DNA of 64,000 bases from Cololabis saira (GCF_033807715.1 NC_084601.1:651001-715000), one strand, 5' to 3'; positions 44,599 through 57,053 are shown, numbered from the stretch's first letter. Made by a program: numbers and translations. Notes: generated from the sequence alone by a model not told the origin.

Positions 44599-44731
44599 TG
44601 CATAGAACGAGAGCGAAGAGGAAATGAGGGTTAGGCTGGTATTTGAAGGTTTGCCGGAAGAGGCGTGGTGCCGGAGGAGGCGTGGTTGAGGCGTGGTCCT
44701 GCTCCCGAAATTCGCTTGTTAAGCTCCAATT
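44599..44731 (-). repeat. A2 terminal repeat
   Basis: 133 bp, matches A1 of copy B at 49,703-49,835 essentially base for base and A1 of copy A with a few changes. A G homopolymer of about 17 directly precedes it (44,582-44,598). Confidence 0.9.
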
Positions 44732-44912
44732 CACTAGCAAGGACCACACCATCAACAGGATACGTTTAAATGATTTATTGATACGAAGATGATGACGATG
44801 ACGATGACGATGGTGATGATAATGGCGATGACGATGATCTATGGATCGGTCGATGCGTTGTGGGGAAGCTGGTAGGGAATCCGCCGCAGCGCCCGGGCAA
44901 CGACGAACCCCC
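44730..44912 (-). repeat. B1 terminal repeat
   Basis: About 183 bp, same as B2 without the insertion; fused directly to A2. Confidence 0.9.
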
Positions 44913-44959
44913 AAAACCGTGGATTGTTTAAGGAGATGAGACCAAGCGGATCTGAGGTC

Positions 44960-46680
44960 GCTAAGATCTGAGCGAATGTAGCGATGATAGTTGGGAGGAC
45001 CATCGGCCCATGAGCTGTATTAGGTGCTCTGGGATATGTAGCGGGAGGCTGAAGTGGCGGCTCCGATCCTAAGGAGTGACCGGAGTAGTGCGTTGGGGAG
45101 ATGCCAGATAAGGAGAGTATATGACGGAAGCGATGGTGAAACCAGAAACTGGTGACGACTGTCCTGACTCGGACGCAAGGATCTGTCGAAGATGTGCTCT
45201 GTGTTTTCCAGGAAGACAAGTAGTTGGCCAGGGTCTCGAAGTATTCAGGGGTGATTGGTCTTCGGGGATGAGAAACGAGAAAGAGAGTCGGTGATGGTGG
45301 TGGAGTGACCGGGGACATGTGCTGCATGGAGGATAAATTGATGTATGGCTGAGTGCCAGACTAGACGGCGCATGAACGGCATGATGGATGTGGAGTTGGG
45401 GCGTCCTTTATTAATTATTTCGATACTTATCGATATGAAGATGATGGCGATGATGGTCGCGAAGAAGATGGCGATGATGATGGCGATGAATGATGATGGC
45501 GATGATGATGGCAATGACGATGATGATGATGGCGATGATGATGGCGATGACGAAGGCGATGACGATGACGATGCCGATGACGATGCCAATGATGATGGCG
45601 ATGATGGTGGCGAAGAAGATGGCGATGATGATGGCGATGATGATGGCGATGATGATGATGATGATGGCGATGATGATGGCGATGACGATGACGAAGGCGA
45701 AGACGATGGCGATAACGATGCCAATGATGATGGCGATGTAGATGATGGCGATGACGAAGGCGATGACGAGGGCGATAACGATGACGATAACGATGACGAT
45801 GCCAATGATGATGGCGATGAAGATGATGGCGATGACGATGGCGAAGACGAGGGCGATAATGATGATGATAACGATGATGATAACGATAACGATGACGATG
45901 TCGATGACGATGCCAATGGCGATGCAAATGATGATGGCAATGATGATGGCAATGACGATGATGATCTATGGTTCGGTTGATACGTTGTGGTATTCGTTTG
46001 CACGCTCTGAGGGCCATCCTGCTGCGAACCATCTGCCATCGTAAAAAGCCCCCAAAACCGATTGAAGGAGCAGCATCAGTGTATGGATTGATGTCGTGGG
46101 GGTGAGCCAGTTGGTCATCATGAAGAAAGTGATCCCCTTCCAGGTGGCAAGGAGGTTGAGCCACGACGAAGCTCGGCACGGCTCGAGTTGTCTGGGAAGA
46201 TGGGAGACAAGAGAGATGGAACAGCGGAAGCGATGGACGGCAAGTGGGAGATGAAGGCCCGCCCTTGGGGAATAATGCGCATGGCAAAATTAAGGTGGCC
46301 CAGGAGGTAGAGGAGTTGGCGTTTGGTGCAGCCTGGGGCTAAGAGGAAATAAGAAGACCGATAAATAAGAAGACCGATTCGGTTGAGCTTTTCGGTTGGA
46401 AGAGAAGCCTGAAACAGATCCGTATCGAGAGTGATACCGAGGAATTCGAGGGAGGTGGAGGGGCCCACCGTTTTCTCAGCGGACAATGGAACCCCAAGTT
46501 CGGAGAAAACGGAAGTCAGGGTGACCAGGCCAGAAGCGGGTGGCGATGAGAGAGGGGTAACGATGAGGAATCATTCAAGAGATGGACGAGGAAGGAATGC
46601 CGTGGTTGTTGGTGAGGATCCAGCAGAGGGCCTCTGAAGGTGTCGAAAAGTTAGGGGCTGCTCTTGCAGCCGAAGGTGAG
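44960..46680 (-). pseudogene. RT-RNase H-tyrosine recombinase remnant, copy B
   Basis: 46,486-46,118 encodes SAEKTVGPSTSLEFLGITL, CTKRQLLYLLGHLNFAMRI and PQGRAFISHL. A neighbouring frame gives DDQLAHPHDINPY and DAAPSIGFGGF. After the GATGGC array come INKGRPNSTSIM, AAHVPGHSTTITDSLSRF, then the recombinase C-terminus 45,327-44,960 with FWFHHRFRHILSLSG and HYSGHS. One base out of frame come RIGAATSASRY and a LIQLMGRWSS box, and a YHRYIRS tyrosine region in a further frame. H/R-type residues and the candidate nucleophile Tyr survive only across frameshifts. The RT active site has the same LLND change as copy A (46,566-46,591). Confidence 0.82.
45434..45966. repeat. GATGGC/GATGAC array (copy B)
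   Basis: About 530 bp, about 200 bp shorter than the array in copy A, same position inside the RNase H coding region. Confidence 0.95.
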
Positions 46681-46739
46681 CCTGACTGCAAGTAGTATGC
46701 ACCTCGCCAGCGGACGCTGAAGTACACCAGCCCGGAAGC

Positions 46740-47235
46740 GGGTGGCGATGAGAGAGGGTGCCAGAAACCCTGGCCGGATCTAGCGGCTGTATTGGTGGAG
46801 GTGGGCTGAGGGGGGCAGTGGCATCCCGGTGCCAGTAACCCCGGCTGAAGTTAGCTGTTGTAGGTGCTGGAGGTGGATTAGGTGCTGGAGGTGGGCTGAG
46901 GGGGGCAGTGACATCCCGGTGCCAGAAACCCCGGCCGGATCTAGCTGCTGTAGTTGGTGGAGGTGGGCTGGGGGGGGCAGTGGCATCCCGGTGCCAGAAA
47001 CCCCAGCCGGATCTAGCTGCTGTAGTTGGTGGAGGTGGGCTGAGGGGGGCAGTGGCATCCCGGTGCCAGAAACCCCAGCCGGATCTAGCTGCTGTAGTTG
47101 GTGGAGGTGGGCTGGGGGGGGCAGTGGCATCCCGGTGCCAGAAACCCCAGCCGGATCTAGCTGCTGTAGTGGCATCCCGGTGCCAGAAACCCCAGCCGGA
47201 TATAGCTGCTGTAGTGGCATCCCGGTGCCAGGGAC
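46740..47235. repeat. Minisatellite block 1, copy B
   Basis: GGCATCCCGGTGCC-type cores at about 46,818, 46,910 (one stem mismatch), 46,981, 47,053, 47,126, 47,169 and 47,216; units of about 72 bp then about 45 bp, as in copy A but with fewer short units. Confidence 0.93.
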
Positions 47236-47519
47236 CTTGGGGAGGGAGGGAGGAGATTGCTGGTGTGGGTGGAAATCCGACCTGCGACGACGGCTATGGG
47301 CTGATCCGGATTGTCCGCGTCCTCTTCCCTCCGATGGCGGAGGTGGGCTGGAAAGGCTGGAAGACGGTGAGCTGCAGTGATGCCGGATGTTCAGAAGGGA
47401 TGAACCGGGTGGAATGTGGACGACTGAAGAGACAGAAGTTTCTGGGTGGCTGTCGGGCTCGGGAGAGCGGTGTTTCGGGCACGGCGGCGGCTGAGGAGTT
47501 TGCCTCCTCCGAAACATGG

Positions 47520-48450
47520 CGGGGTGTGCTAGCATCCCGGTGCTAGTAACACCGCTGTGTTAGCTGTTGTAGGTGCCGCGGGTGGGCTGAGGGGGGTGCT
47601 AGCATCCCGGTGCTAGCGGCCCCGGCTGAGTTAGCTGTTGTAGGTGCTGGGGGTGGGCTGGGGGGGGGCTAGCAACCCGGTGCTAGTTACCCCGGCCCCG
47701 AAGTTAGCTGTTGTAGGTTTGTTTGCGCAGGTTTGGCCGGAACCGGAGAAGTCCGGTAAGCGAAAGCATTGGGATGACGGGCGGCGGGACCAGCCGCGGA
47801 CAGGGCGAAACGAGCAGCTGCCCGTTCGGGGCCGGAACGAGTCGAGGAAGAAAACCGGGCCGAAATGCGGTGGGAGGGAGGCCAGGCACCAACCCCGATG
47901 CCGGCGGCTCCGACCGAGGCACCTGCTGGGGCGGGCGGAGCTGGGATGCAGAGGACCCCGGCAATCCGGTGCCGAGAGCCCCTTCCACCGCTGGCGGTTG
48001 AGGCTGCTGAAAGAGCATAGCGGGGGTGCTAGCATCCCGGTGCTAGTTACCCCAGCCGAAGTTAGCTGTTGTAGGTTTGTTTGCGCAGGTTTGGCCGGAA
48101 CTGGGGAAGGGCGGGAAGCGAAAGCATTGGGATGACGGGCGGCGGGATTAGCTGTGGACGGGGTGAAATGAGTAGTTGCCTGCGGGGCCGGAACGGGTTG
48201 AGGAAGGAAACTGGGTTGAAATGCGGTGGGAGGGATGCCGGGTACCGACATCACGATGCCGGTGGCCCCCAACCGAGGTAACCTGCTGGGACTGATGGAG
48301 CTGGGAAGCAGAGGATCCTGGCAACCCGGTGCCAAGAGCCGCTTCTAGCGCTGGTGATTGAGGCTGCTGAATGAGCATAGCGGGGGTTTCTAGCATCCCG
48401 GTGCTAATAACCCCGGCTGAGTTTGCTGTTGTAGTTGCTGGAGGTGGGCA
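47520..48450. repeat. Minisatellite block 2, copy B
   Basis: CTAGCA-core-TGCTAG units at about 47,527, 47,598, 47,668, 48,028 and 48,389, with GGCA-core-TGCC units at 47,958 and 48,322. A roughly 360-bp stretch is present twice here (47,640-48,010 and 48,050-48,370), containing GTAGGTTTGTTTGCGCAGGT, but corresponds to a single stretch in copy A. Confidence 0.85.
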
Positions 48451-49702
48451 GTGTAACGATGGAATCGTTTATGTTTCCACACGGACGGCTTAAGGTGAAG
48501 GACCGCTCATGTGTAGGTGAGGTTCCTGCAATGAGGCAACGTTGTTCGGAGATTATGTTTAACGAGAATGTTAATAAAAGACCTTGTGAGTAAAGGTAAT
48601 GCTCAACGTCCGGTTTGTACGATCGCTTCTCTTTTACTATTGCGGTCTATGGGAAAAGCTTTCGGGGCCCCATGGGATGATTTTTTTTTTTTTTGCGCAG
48701 TACCGCGGCTGGCCACTGGAAAATCTTCTGAGTGCGAGACCTGGGGGTCAACGTCACGGCGCGCCGTCGGAGTTGGCGTGATGACGTCATCCGGAAGAGA
48801 GCAGGTGTCGCGGGGCTGTGGGCATGGCGGCTGGCATGAGATGGTTGAGAAGTTTTTTCTTTTTTGTCCATGCGGTGAAAAGGGACTCCTCCACCATGCA
48901 GTGCCCTATGGAGGGTGGCGACAGTCCAGCCCGAAACACCTGCAGAAGGCGGGCCCGCCGGGGATTGCGCAGCCTGCGCTGTTGGATCAATGGCGAGGGA
49001 TGCCCGCGTCCCCGCCGATGACGGATGCGGGCCGGGGGACGGGGAACACACCTGCGGGCGGGCTGCCGCGATCCCGGATGTTGATGAGAGATGAACCGGA
49101 CGGGATGGACCACTCGTTTCTGGGTGCGTGTTGCTGGAGCGGGGTTAAACGCGGGCTCCGCAGGTGGCTGAGAGAAAAGAAAAAGGGTTGGAGAACACGT
49201 GCGTTCCGGAGGAATAAACCACCGCCGGAGCGGCAGCCGACGTCGGAGATCGGCGGGCTCTTGGCGGGACACCGGGGCGGACGGGGCGGCTCGGTCTCGC
49301 TGCGCGGCACCCCCCGGGGGTGGGGGGGCGGCGGATTGCGCAACCTGCGCTGTCGGGTCAATGGCGAGGAACACAGGAGAGGAGTCGGAGACCTGCGGCG
49401 ACAATCCAGGATGTTCAGGAGAGGTGAACCGGACGGGATGTGGATCACAGAGGATACGGAGCTTGACCGGCTCGCCGGGCGGCCGTGGGGGCCCGGAAGA
49501 GCGGCGCTTCAGGCACGGCGACGGATGAAGAGTTTTCCTCCTCCGGATCCCGATCAGCTGGTGCATGTTGCTGGTGATCTCCTGCAAGCCGATCGTCGTG
49601 CGAAGGCGATAGCAACACGAGATCCATGCCTGAATGGGTGAGTAACTGTTTTCGAGATACGAGAGTGTGTAGTAGCGTTGACGTGCTGCCCGAGAGCGAG
49701 CG

Positions 49703-49835
49703 TGCATAGAACGAGAGCGAAGAGGAAATGAGGGTTAGGCTGGTATTTGAAGGTTTGCCGGAAGAGGCGTGGTGCCGGAGGAGGCGTGGTTGAGGCGTGG
49801 TCCTGCTCCCGAAATTCGCTTGTTAAGCTCCAATT
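49703..49835 (-). repeat. A1 terminal repeat, copy B
   Basis: 5' terminus on the minus strand; flanking sequence CATTCTCATTTG begins immediately at 49,836. Confidence 0.9.
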
Positions 49836-49903
49836 CATTCTCATTTGATATCAAGAAAATTAAGAAAAAAGCTTCTTTATTGAAACAATTAATAAAAATG
49901 TAT

Positions 49904-49906
<3 letters not shown>

Positions 49907-49965
<59 letters not shown>
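49907..49965. repeat. (TA)n microsatellite
   Basis: About 29 TA units. Confidence 0.97.
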
Positions 49966-49966
<1 letters not shown>

Positions 49967-49969
49967 CCA

Positions 49970-52314
49970 AGAGTGGCATCATTACTTTGCAATGTCACGT
50001 TGCCCTGACAGTAACATTACCTATATTTCAAATTATGACATAAAATCTATCATTTTGTTCCAATGATGACATTGAAGCAAACAGATTTCTGTTATCCTAA
50101 ATGAGAATCTTCTAAGCTGAGCTAATGCAGACAGACTGACAGGACCTCTGAGGATGTGCCTCATTAATTATGCAGTTTTTCTTGAGGTTATCATGCTAAT
50201 GAGAAGCAGGCTGCCCACTCTGCAGGAGGTCACACACTCGTTAAGATAACCTGCTTCCCACAATCCTCACGGGAACCAGTTTGCTCATTACACACTTACT
50301 TTAGGGCTTGGTGACATTACAAACTATGTTTGTGTGAGTTTTTATAATATTTGTGTATGCATCAGGTCTCTGTAGATCTTACTCTGCATATTAGATACAA
50401 AGGTCATGGAAAGGCAACAGTGAAGCGGATCAGGTTTTTGCTACAGAATCACCTCTCACCAAACTGTCACTGATTCCATTTGTTACCTGTTAAGGAAATG
50501 CTTGTCCAACCCTGTATTTTGCTCGGTTTCTCTGTGACTCTGTATCTGTTAGACGTTTTCGTTTATAAACCGTTTTTCTTTGCTCTTGAACATTTCATTT
50601 CATAATAACCCCACTCTTTGTTGAGCTTTTCATTTCTTTTCCATCTCAGATTTGACATTTTATAAAATCTTATACTTGTCTTACTAAAACTCTGACGCAC
50701 AATTGCATCTTGACATGATGGCAAATATTGTTCTCTGTGGACTTTTTCACATGTTTTTCTGTGCCTCTGAATTCCAATATTAACTCCTTAATACTTTTCT
50801 AAAAAATACATATTTTTATTTTTTTTTGCACGAGGTTAAGTATTTATATTTTTTAATTTTGCACATATAAAAGTCTCAGTTTGTGAACCCAGCATCCTTA
50901 TCAACACCGGTGTCTCTACCATCACTGCACATGGAAGTCATTTTGTCTTACTTTTTGAAAGTGAAAAGTCTGATTTTCAGTGAATAAAATAGATGCTGGC
51001 ACCAGAAATTGCTGCGGTTTTCATGAAGTGTCCTTGACTTTATCCCTGGAGTCAACTCCTTAAAAAAGAAAGAAAGAAAAAGTAAAACACTTGAAAAGCA
51101 AAACCCAAGCCTGGAGGGCTCTTCATTGTAACAGGACCACATCATTTAGACTTTTAAGTGCTGCTTGAAAATGGACAAAAGGCCTTTAAGTATGTGCAGT
51201 AATTTGCACAGATAGTTCTGAATGACCAGAGAAATGCTGTTTTTACTGGTTAAGATGTGGGCAGAGAGCTAGAGTGTTCTTGTGAAGACTTGATATCCAA
51301 ATACTTGTAGATTTGACTATTTCAGTTATCAGCTGGGATAAAATATCCATAAATTATACACACCTCTGCTTTCCTATATGAAGCAGACAATATGATTCAC
51401 AACGTTTACTGCTATCACTTGTATCTGTTTGTGTTGGATTTAAAGGTTAGATCAAAACCTTTCACAACTAGAGTTACATTGTGCTTGTTGGTGAAAGTTT
51501 CCACAAGTACAAATAGTGTCTTGTCCTGCTTACAAAAAGCATTAGACCTTATTCCCTCAAAGGAACCTTTCATCAGAATTCAGATGGAAATATGGATTAT
51601 GTCATATGTATATGTAATGTTCAATGGATTTCAGCACAGATGAATGGTAATGTTGCAATCATGGGAGGGAGGTTGATCAAAACTATTTTTCAGATTCCTG
51701 GGTTGTGGAGTTTACACACGAAACACTTTTCGAGACAGAGACACAAACAATACAAAACAAAACTCAACAATAATTGAAGAGTTTGGCTTGCCGAGGATGT
51801 CCTAGAAATATGATCTGTATAAATTAGCTTTTTATTGTAGGCTACTAATGTCAAAACATCTGTGTCATGGTTTTTGTTTTGATTATGGGTTTATTCAAGT
51901 CTTGTTAAGGCCTCTTTTAGCCTGAGTTTACTTGTGAGTTTTTGTTGTTTGCACCTGCTATGTGACATCCTCTGTTTCCCTCAGCTGTAATTGTCAATAC
52001 CTGAGTCTCCTTGTCCCTTGAGTGTGTACACATGGTCCTGGTTTGACCTGCTCCTCGGTTCCTTCATGTGGTTTATTTGGTCTTCTCTTTTGCTTCTGGT
52101 TATCCTGCATTTGCATTGCTTTTAGTTGTGTGTGTACATGATGTCTTTACAACTAGTGTGATACACAGGTTTAAAAAAGTATCTCAGGTTAGATTTGGTT
52201 GCCCTCCAGCTGGAAGGCCACCAGATCAATCCCAAGAAGTGTTTCTGTGCGAGACACTGGCCTCTTAAAAGCCCCCAGTGCTCCACCCTCTTGTGATCGT
52301 CCCATGCCCAGATA

Positions 52315-52352
<38 letters not shown>

Positions 52353-52995
52353 GGAATTTGTTTTGGAAAGTGCATTCGATGCAAATACCTCACAAAAAGA
52401 CGAGGAGTCAAACCTGCTAGGCAGCAGCACTGACCACAAAGCCATCCACATATATTTCTATGCTTTTTCATATAGATTATAAATTACATTATACATATTT
52501 CAATTTGAATTCAATTCACTTTATTTGTATTGTGCTTTTTCACAACACAAGTCATCTCAAGGAACTTTGTACATTTGGAAAACAAGTATGAAAGGTGCAT
52601 TTCAATCCACTTTTATTCAAGTTCTTTATAATTAATTTTAAATTATTCTGTTTCATTCCCAGATTCAGAATTTATATAAAGCTATTTCATTATAAGCATT
52701 TTAATTAGAGAACTCCAAGTGCTGAATCTTTGCTGCAATCATGAACAAAGATGAGGGTGATAGTAGAGAGTAAATTCCCAAATATACAGGGATTAAATAA
52801 ATAACAACAATAACAGAAATTAAGATAAAAGGAACTCCAGTAGAACCAGACTTGGGGAGGGCGGTCATCTGTTTCAACTGGTTGGGGGTCTGAGATGACA
52901 GGAAAGACAGAGCAACAAACAGAGATTAAACTAGAGCTTTGAGACACAAAGTAGAACAATATTATTAAAATAATTATGACACTAAATGGTACATT
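49970..52995. other. Low-copy non-coding sequence
   Basis: No gene supported; small frames (51,392-51,643 and others) lack domains. It includes a possible LTR-like start TGTCATGG at 51,863 without a matching end, a (TA)16 tract at 52,317-52,350, and a short TTCAATTCACTTTATTTGTA repeat tail at 52,509-52,570. Confidence 0.45.
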
Positions 52996-52997
52996 CT

Positions 52998-53585
52998 TCT
53001 ACCGGTTACTGAAACATTCGGAATATTCCGTTTACATGGTAATTAATCATTTAGGATATCTTGATCAAACCAGCGATGCACGGAGAACGTGATGACGCAA
53101 TTCCCGTCATTTCTGCTTCTTCTTCCTGTATCCAAATTCAAAACAAATGCTGCTTCGCGCAACTTTTCTCTCACCTTCTTTTAAATCTGGCTATCCCGGT
53201 ACTTTCTACCATCTACAAATGCAGAAATGTTCATATCTTTCATTACATTTATGAAGTGATTAGTCTCCTCCTGGTCTTGTGTTTCTCCGTGTTTATAAGA
53301 ACTTCCTGGACTCAAAAGACCAGGATTCCTTGTGAACAGAGCATGTGCAGAAAACAAATTCCTGTTCCGTTTGATTGGGATATTCCGTTTGGCGTTTACA
53401 TGACCCAATATTCAGGTTTTAAAAGGAGTAACCCAGGGGTCATATTTGGGTTTTTAAAAACCCCAATATGAGCAAATTCGGGTTATTCAAAGGGGTTATT
53501 GGTGTTTACATGGCCGTGCAAATTCGGGTTATTGCCAATATTCGGGTTTTAAAAGGGTTATTGATGCATGGAAACACAGTCACGC
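52998..53585 (-). mobile_element. Harbinger-like non-autonomous element, copy 2 (inverted)
   Basis: Reverse orientation of 19,720-20,337, sharing CGGAATATTCCGTTTACATGG, TGACGCAATTCCCGTCATTT and the AATAACCCGAAT foldback ends. Minus-strand 53,408-53,181 keeps ETNHFINVMKDMNISAFVDG and RKYRDSQI before a stop, identical to copy 1 over this stretch. Confidence 0.8.
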
Positions 53586-53766
53586 AGTCTCAGCAGTACA
53601 AGAGTCAGAGAAGGTTCTGCTTCCCACCTGTGCAGATGTGGTTGAGACCTGCCAGGGACCTCTGTTTTGTGCTGCTCTTTGCCATGTGACCGTTGACTCT
53701 GGTTTCTCAAAAGCTCTTTAAGTTCATTTTTAATAATAAACCCCTTTACTTTCCTAATTTGTGTGT

Positions 53767-54270
53767 TCAATTTCCATATACTGCAGCCCTGTGTGCTGCG
53801 TTGTGAGTACATCCCAGAAGAGATAAGCGAGTGAGGAGAGAGCCCAGTGCAGCGTGGGAGGTTCCCCAGCAGTCCAGGCCCGTAGCAGCAGAACTAAAGG
53901 GATGGTTTAGGGCACCTGAGGCAGTTCTAACTAAAAACTTGAAAGATTTAAGCCTCATCTCAGAAGTAGAGAAAGACGTCTGTGTCCCAAACATGAACTG
54001 GAAGCTGATTTGATGAGAGAGGAGCCTCAGGAAAGCCAGCGAGGGGATTTTCCTATAGTCCAATTTTGAAGTAACAAATGCGTGAGTCAATAATTCTGGG
54101 AAAGGTTTTCCTGTGTTTTTAGTCTTATGAAGTGAAGACAACTGTTCTGCAAACTTGTTTTATATGTGATTTTAAAGGATACATCCTGGTCAAGAGCAAC
54201 TCCAAGGTTCCTCACAGCACTGCTTGGCGCAAAACTAATCCCATCCAGAGGGGAATGACCATATCTGAAG
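53767..54270 (-). mobile_element. LINE-derived and dispersed repeat fragments
   Basis: Minus-strand 54,141-54,040 includes FPELLTHAFVTSKLDYRK, resembling the HAFVTSRLDY phrase of L2/CR1-type RTs. The adjoining 53,800-54,030 (GAGGAGAGAGCCCAGTGCAG, GAACTGGAAGCTGATTTGAT) is a common fish repeat. Both are short, broken pieces. Confidence 0.6.
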
Positions 54271-55440
54271 TCCTCAGGTCCAAAGACTTCACACTCTTGT
54301 GTCAGGAATTCAGGTTTATTACATATTTAAGATACATATATAAAATGATCAGCTCATATTTTTAAAGTTGAAAATGCCTGCTTCAATAAAAGGAATTATT
54401 ATAGCCAAGCTTCTGGGAGATTTTCTTAAGATGTTATCCAGTTTTAAGTGGAGGAGGTTGAGATTTGCTGCATCAGAATAGAAAAGAAAATTACTAAACA
54501 CTCAAAGGGATTATGTGTCTGCAGCAGCTTCGTGTGTCTGATACCAGCTAAAGCAAACACCACAAAAATGTATTTATTTACCCCCCATTTAACTTTGGTG
54601 TTTTGAGACTTTATTTGGTTTCGTGTGTGTATTTGTGTACGTGTGTGTGTGCATGCTGCATTTAGTGTTTTTGCTGCCTTGAGGCTTTAATCCGCCGTCT
54701 AAAGCAACAACTAAAGTCACACATATATATTGGAAAACCTTAAAGTTGGCTTCAGTAACTCAAGTTTTCACACAAATTCAGCAATCCAGCAAAATGTGGA
54801 GAATAATGGAGGGATTACTGATGATTAAGAATCACAGCATAATCCACCAACGGGTTGTGAATCCTTCATTTGCTTTCCCCATAAAGGCGCAGAAATCCCC
54901 AACTTCAGTTCTACTGTCATGGACTGAACGGCATTTGAGAGCGTCCTTTTATTTCACAAGTCGTGCCTTAAAACTACTTTGAAGATGGAAAATAAACGGT
55001 GACGTCTAAACTGACATTTTCCTCACACTCCTGTTTTCATTCAAATTCACCTTTCAGATCAAACATAAACAGAAGACTTTTGAGGAAAAGCACCCAGGCG
55101 GTTGAACATGTGAATTCGGTTTTTACAAGCCTCTGATTTGCACATCTTTGTTTAGATGAGTGTTTTGGGTTAAATTTGCCAATTTGGGCCCAAAAGCCAT
55201 GGGTTATGCAATGACTTATACTGAAGTGTTCAATAGCCTTTCTGATTGGTTTCATACCTGTCCAAGAGCATGTTCATGTAATAATTGCTCGAGGTTCATG
55301 TTCTGGGTCTCTGGAAAGCGCCTACAGAGACAACTTCTGTTGTTTAAATAAAACCGAAAATTGAAAAATCCAGAGGCAGCTTCTTGTCCGTCGGTTGGTA
55401 CTGACTGCTGGAACTCAAAATTGATTCCAGAGGAACAAGA
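54271..55440. other. Low-copy non-coding sequence
   Basis: Small frames without domains; nothing else supported. Confidence 0.4.
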
Positions 55441-55443
55441 TTG

Positions 55444-56155
55444 AGGCCCCGTTTACACATAGCAAAAACGGTGGCGTTTTCATGCGTTTTGGCCGTTTGT
55501 TTACACGAAAACGAAGCTCAAAGTCACCAAAAACGATCATTTCTGAAAACTCCGGCCAAAGTGGAGACTTTCAAAAACTCAGTTTTCATGTTTGCTTGTA
55601 AATGGAGGGAAACGGAGATTTAGGCTTCAGAACGTCACATTATGAGACAGAAACGTCACCAGCATAATTTGTGCGACCTGTGTTTACAATTTGTTTGGCC
55701 ACCGTCAATATTTTCTTGTATTTTACCTGTTTTATATTCTAAAGTCACACTTCTAAAGTAACTCCACTTTTCTGTCACTCCAAACGAAAGACTCTCGTTC
55801 CGTCTTGGAAGTAACTGGCCGTCAAGGTTGATTTATGGTTCCGCGTTACACCAACGCAGAGCCTACGGCGTAGGGTACGCGGCGACGCGCACCGTACGTA
55901 GGCTACGCCGTTGATTTAATGCAGAACCATATTATTCAGGCTTCACACGTGTCATTTGTTGACATTTTTTCCAGGATTCTGATCGGCTAGCATGACTTTA
56001 TTCTTCTCGTTACACTGCCCCCAGCAGGTTTGGATGCTCATAGCACCCTTAACAGCGCATTTATCCGGGTTCATGTAAACAAGGATATTTTTCAAATCGT
56101 AGAGGGGGAAATATCTGTTTTTGTAAATACCCGGCTATTTGTAAACATGGCCTAA
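55444..56155 (+). mobile_element. TIR element with CCCGTTTACAC ends
   Basis: Left end AGGCCCCGTTTACACATAGC, right end (minus) TTAGGCCATGTTTACAAATA then GCCGGGTATTTAC. A truncated inverted copy is at 24,480-25,165. Copy 5 of the TACGGCGTAGG MITE is nested inside. No transposase; superfamily not determined. Confidence 0.65.
55824..55943. mobile_element. TACGGCGTAGG MITE, copy 5
   Basis: AAGGTTGATTTATGGTTCCG to CCATATTATTCAGGCTT, with CCTACGGCGTAGGG inside. Confidence 0.85.
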
Positions 56156-56469
56156 TTGTACTGGACTAGAAATGCATTATGATGGGTGGACAGACCCCCC
56201 GACCCAGCCGTTGCTGCAACATGGTCCAGGATGCAGAGAACTGACAGCGGGGCAGTAATTAAATCATGTACAATTGTAGCTGAGCCAATATGTTGTTTAT
56301 TTTAATTTTTATTTTTTTAATGAACATTCTCAAAATCTGGGTGTAATATTGTTGTGTATATATTTTTTTAACCGTAATTCGGTATAGTTCCCTGTCACCT
56401 GTAGCATAGGGGGACCTTAATTAGAGGCGCACCCAAATATTCAGGAGTGACGTAAGCACAGACTCCCGC
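56156..56469. other. Non-coding sequence upstream of an exon-like segment
   Basis: No gene supported. Possibly part of the unit whose exon-like pieces follow; contains TGACGTAAGC at about 56,449. Confidence 0.35.
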
Positions 56470-56748
56470 CAGAACTCCTGAAGCTGTTACAATGGTAAGA
56501 CGTATGTGTCGGTCTTCTTTGTTTTATGCAAGCTATCTTGCTTTAAAGTGACTTGTTTTGGTTAAAACCGTAAAAAATACAACTGCTAACTTACCTTGAG
56601 TCTTTTAAATGGTAAAACGGCCGTTATATGTGTGAAAATACGTCGGGAAATCCCCCTCATTTACATATCCTCTCACTGACTTCAGGAGACACGGAGAGCT
56701 GCTGCTCCGTCTGCCTGTGTTGACTGTCCCCTGTGCTGCTGTTCTTAG
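56470..56748 (+). other. Exon-intron-exon-like segment
   Basis: CAGAACTCCTGAAGCTGTTA...CAATG (56,470-56,494), then 191 bp beginning GTAAGA and ending TTCAG (56,495-56,685), then GAGACACGGAGAGCTGCTGC...GTTCTTAG (56,686-56,748) followed by GTGCG. A contiguous copy without the 191 bp is at 57,054-57,141. No conserved protein frame; may be a non-coding transcript or an LTR-type element. Confidence 0.7.
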
Positions 56749-57053
56749 GTGCGTTATGGGTTTTTTTCCCCATGTATTTAATGTTGTTCTGTGTATTTTA
56801 AAGGACTGCATTTGTTAGTAGCTTGACAGAAAATATTTTATTTGGAAGTGGATTTTTATTTTATTTATTTATATATTTATTTGAGAATTAGACATATTTT
56901 ATTGCAGTGGATATCAGGTTTACTGATTGTTTCAATTGTAACTGCTCAGATGTGCAGCCACTGTACAGGTATACATTTTAGTATACACACTTTTTGTTTA
57001 TATTAATATTTTTCTGTTTATTTGAGCATACATAAATAATTTGTTATTTAAAT

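Larger units (their letters stand above)
44261..49835 (-). mobile_element. Tyrosine-recombinase (Ngaro-like) retroelement, copy B, with split direct repeats
   Basis: On the minus strand the order is A1 (49,835-49,703), gag-like repetitive region, minisatellite blocks, RT/RNase H remnant with GATGGC array, recombinase C-terminus, B1 (44,912-44,730), A2 (44,731-44,599), 69 bp, B2 (44,529-44,261). This A1-internal-B1-A2-B2 layout is the split direct repeat arrangement of Ngaro-type elements, which integrate circular cDNA by a tyrosine recombinase and leave no target duplication. None is seen here. All protein genes are broken. Confidence 0.87.

Noticed and set aside
48568..49641. 357-codon plus-strand frame
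   Set aside because: Antisense to the tyrosine-recombinase element, absent as a single frame from copy A, and without any recognisable domain.
51863..52110. Second solo LTR starting TGTCATGG
   Set aside because: Start resembles the LTR at 41,974, but no CCGTGACA end and no target duplication were found.
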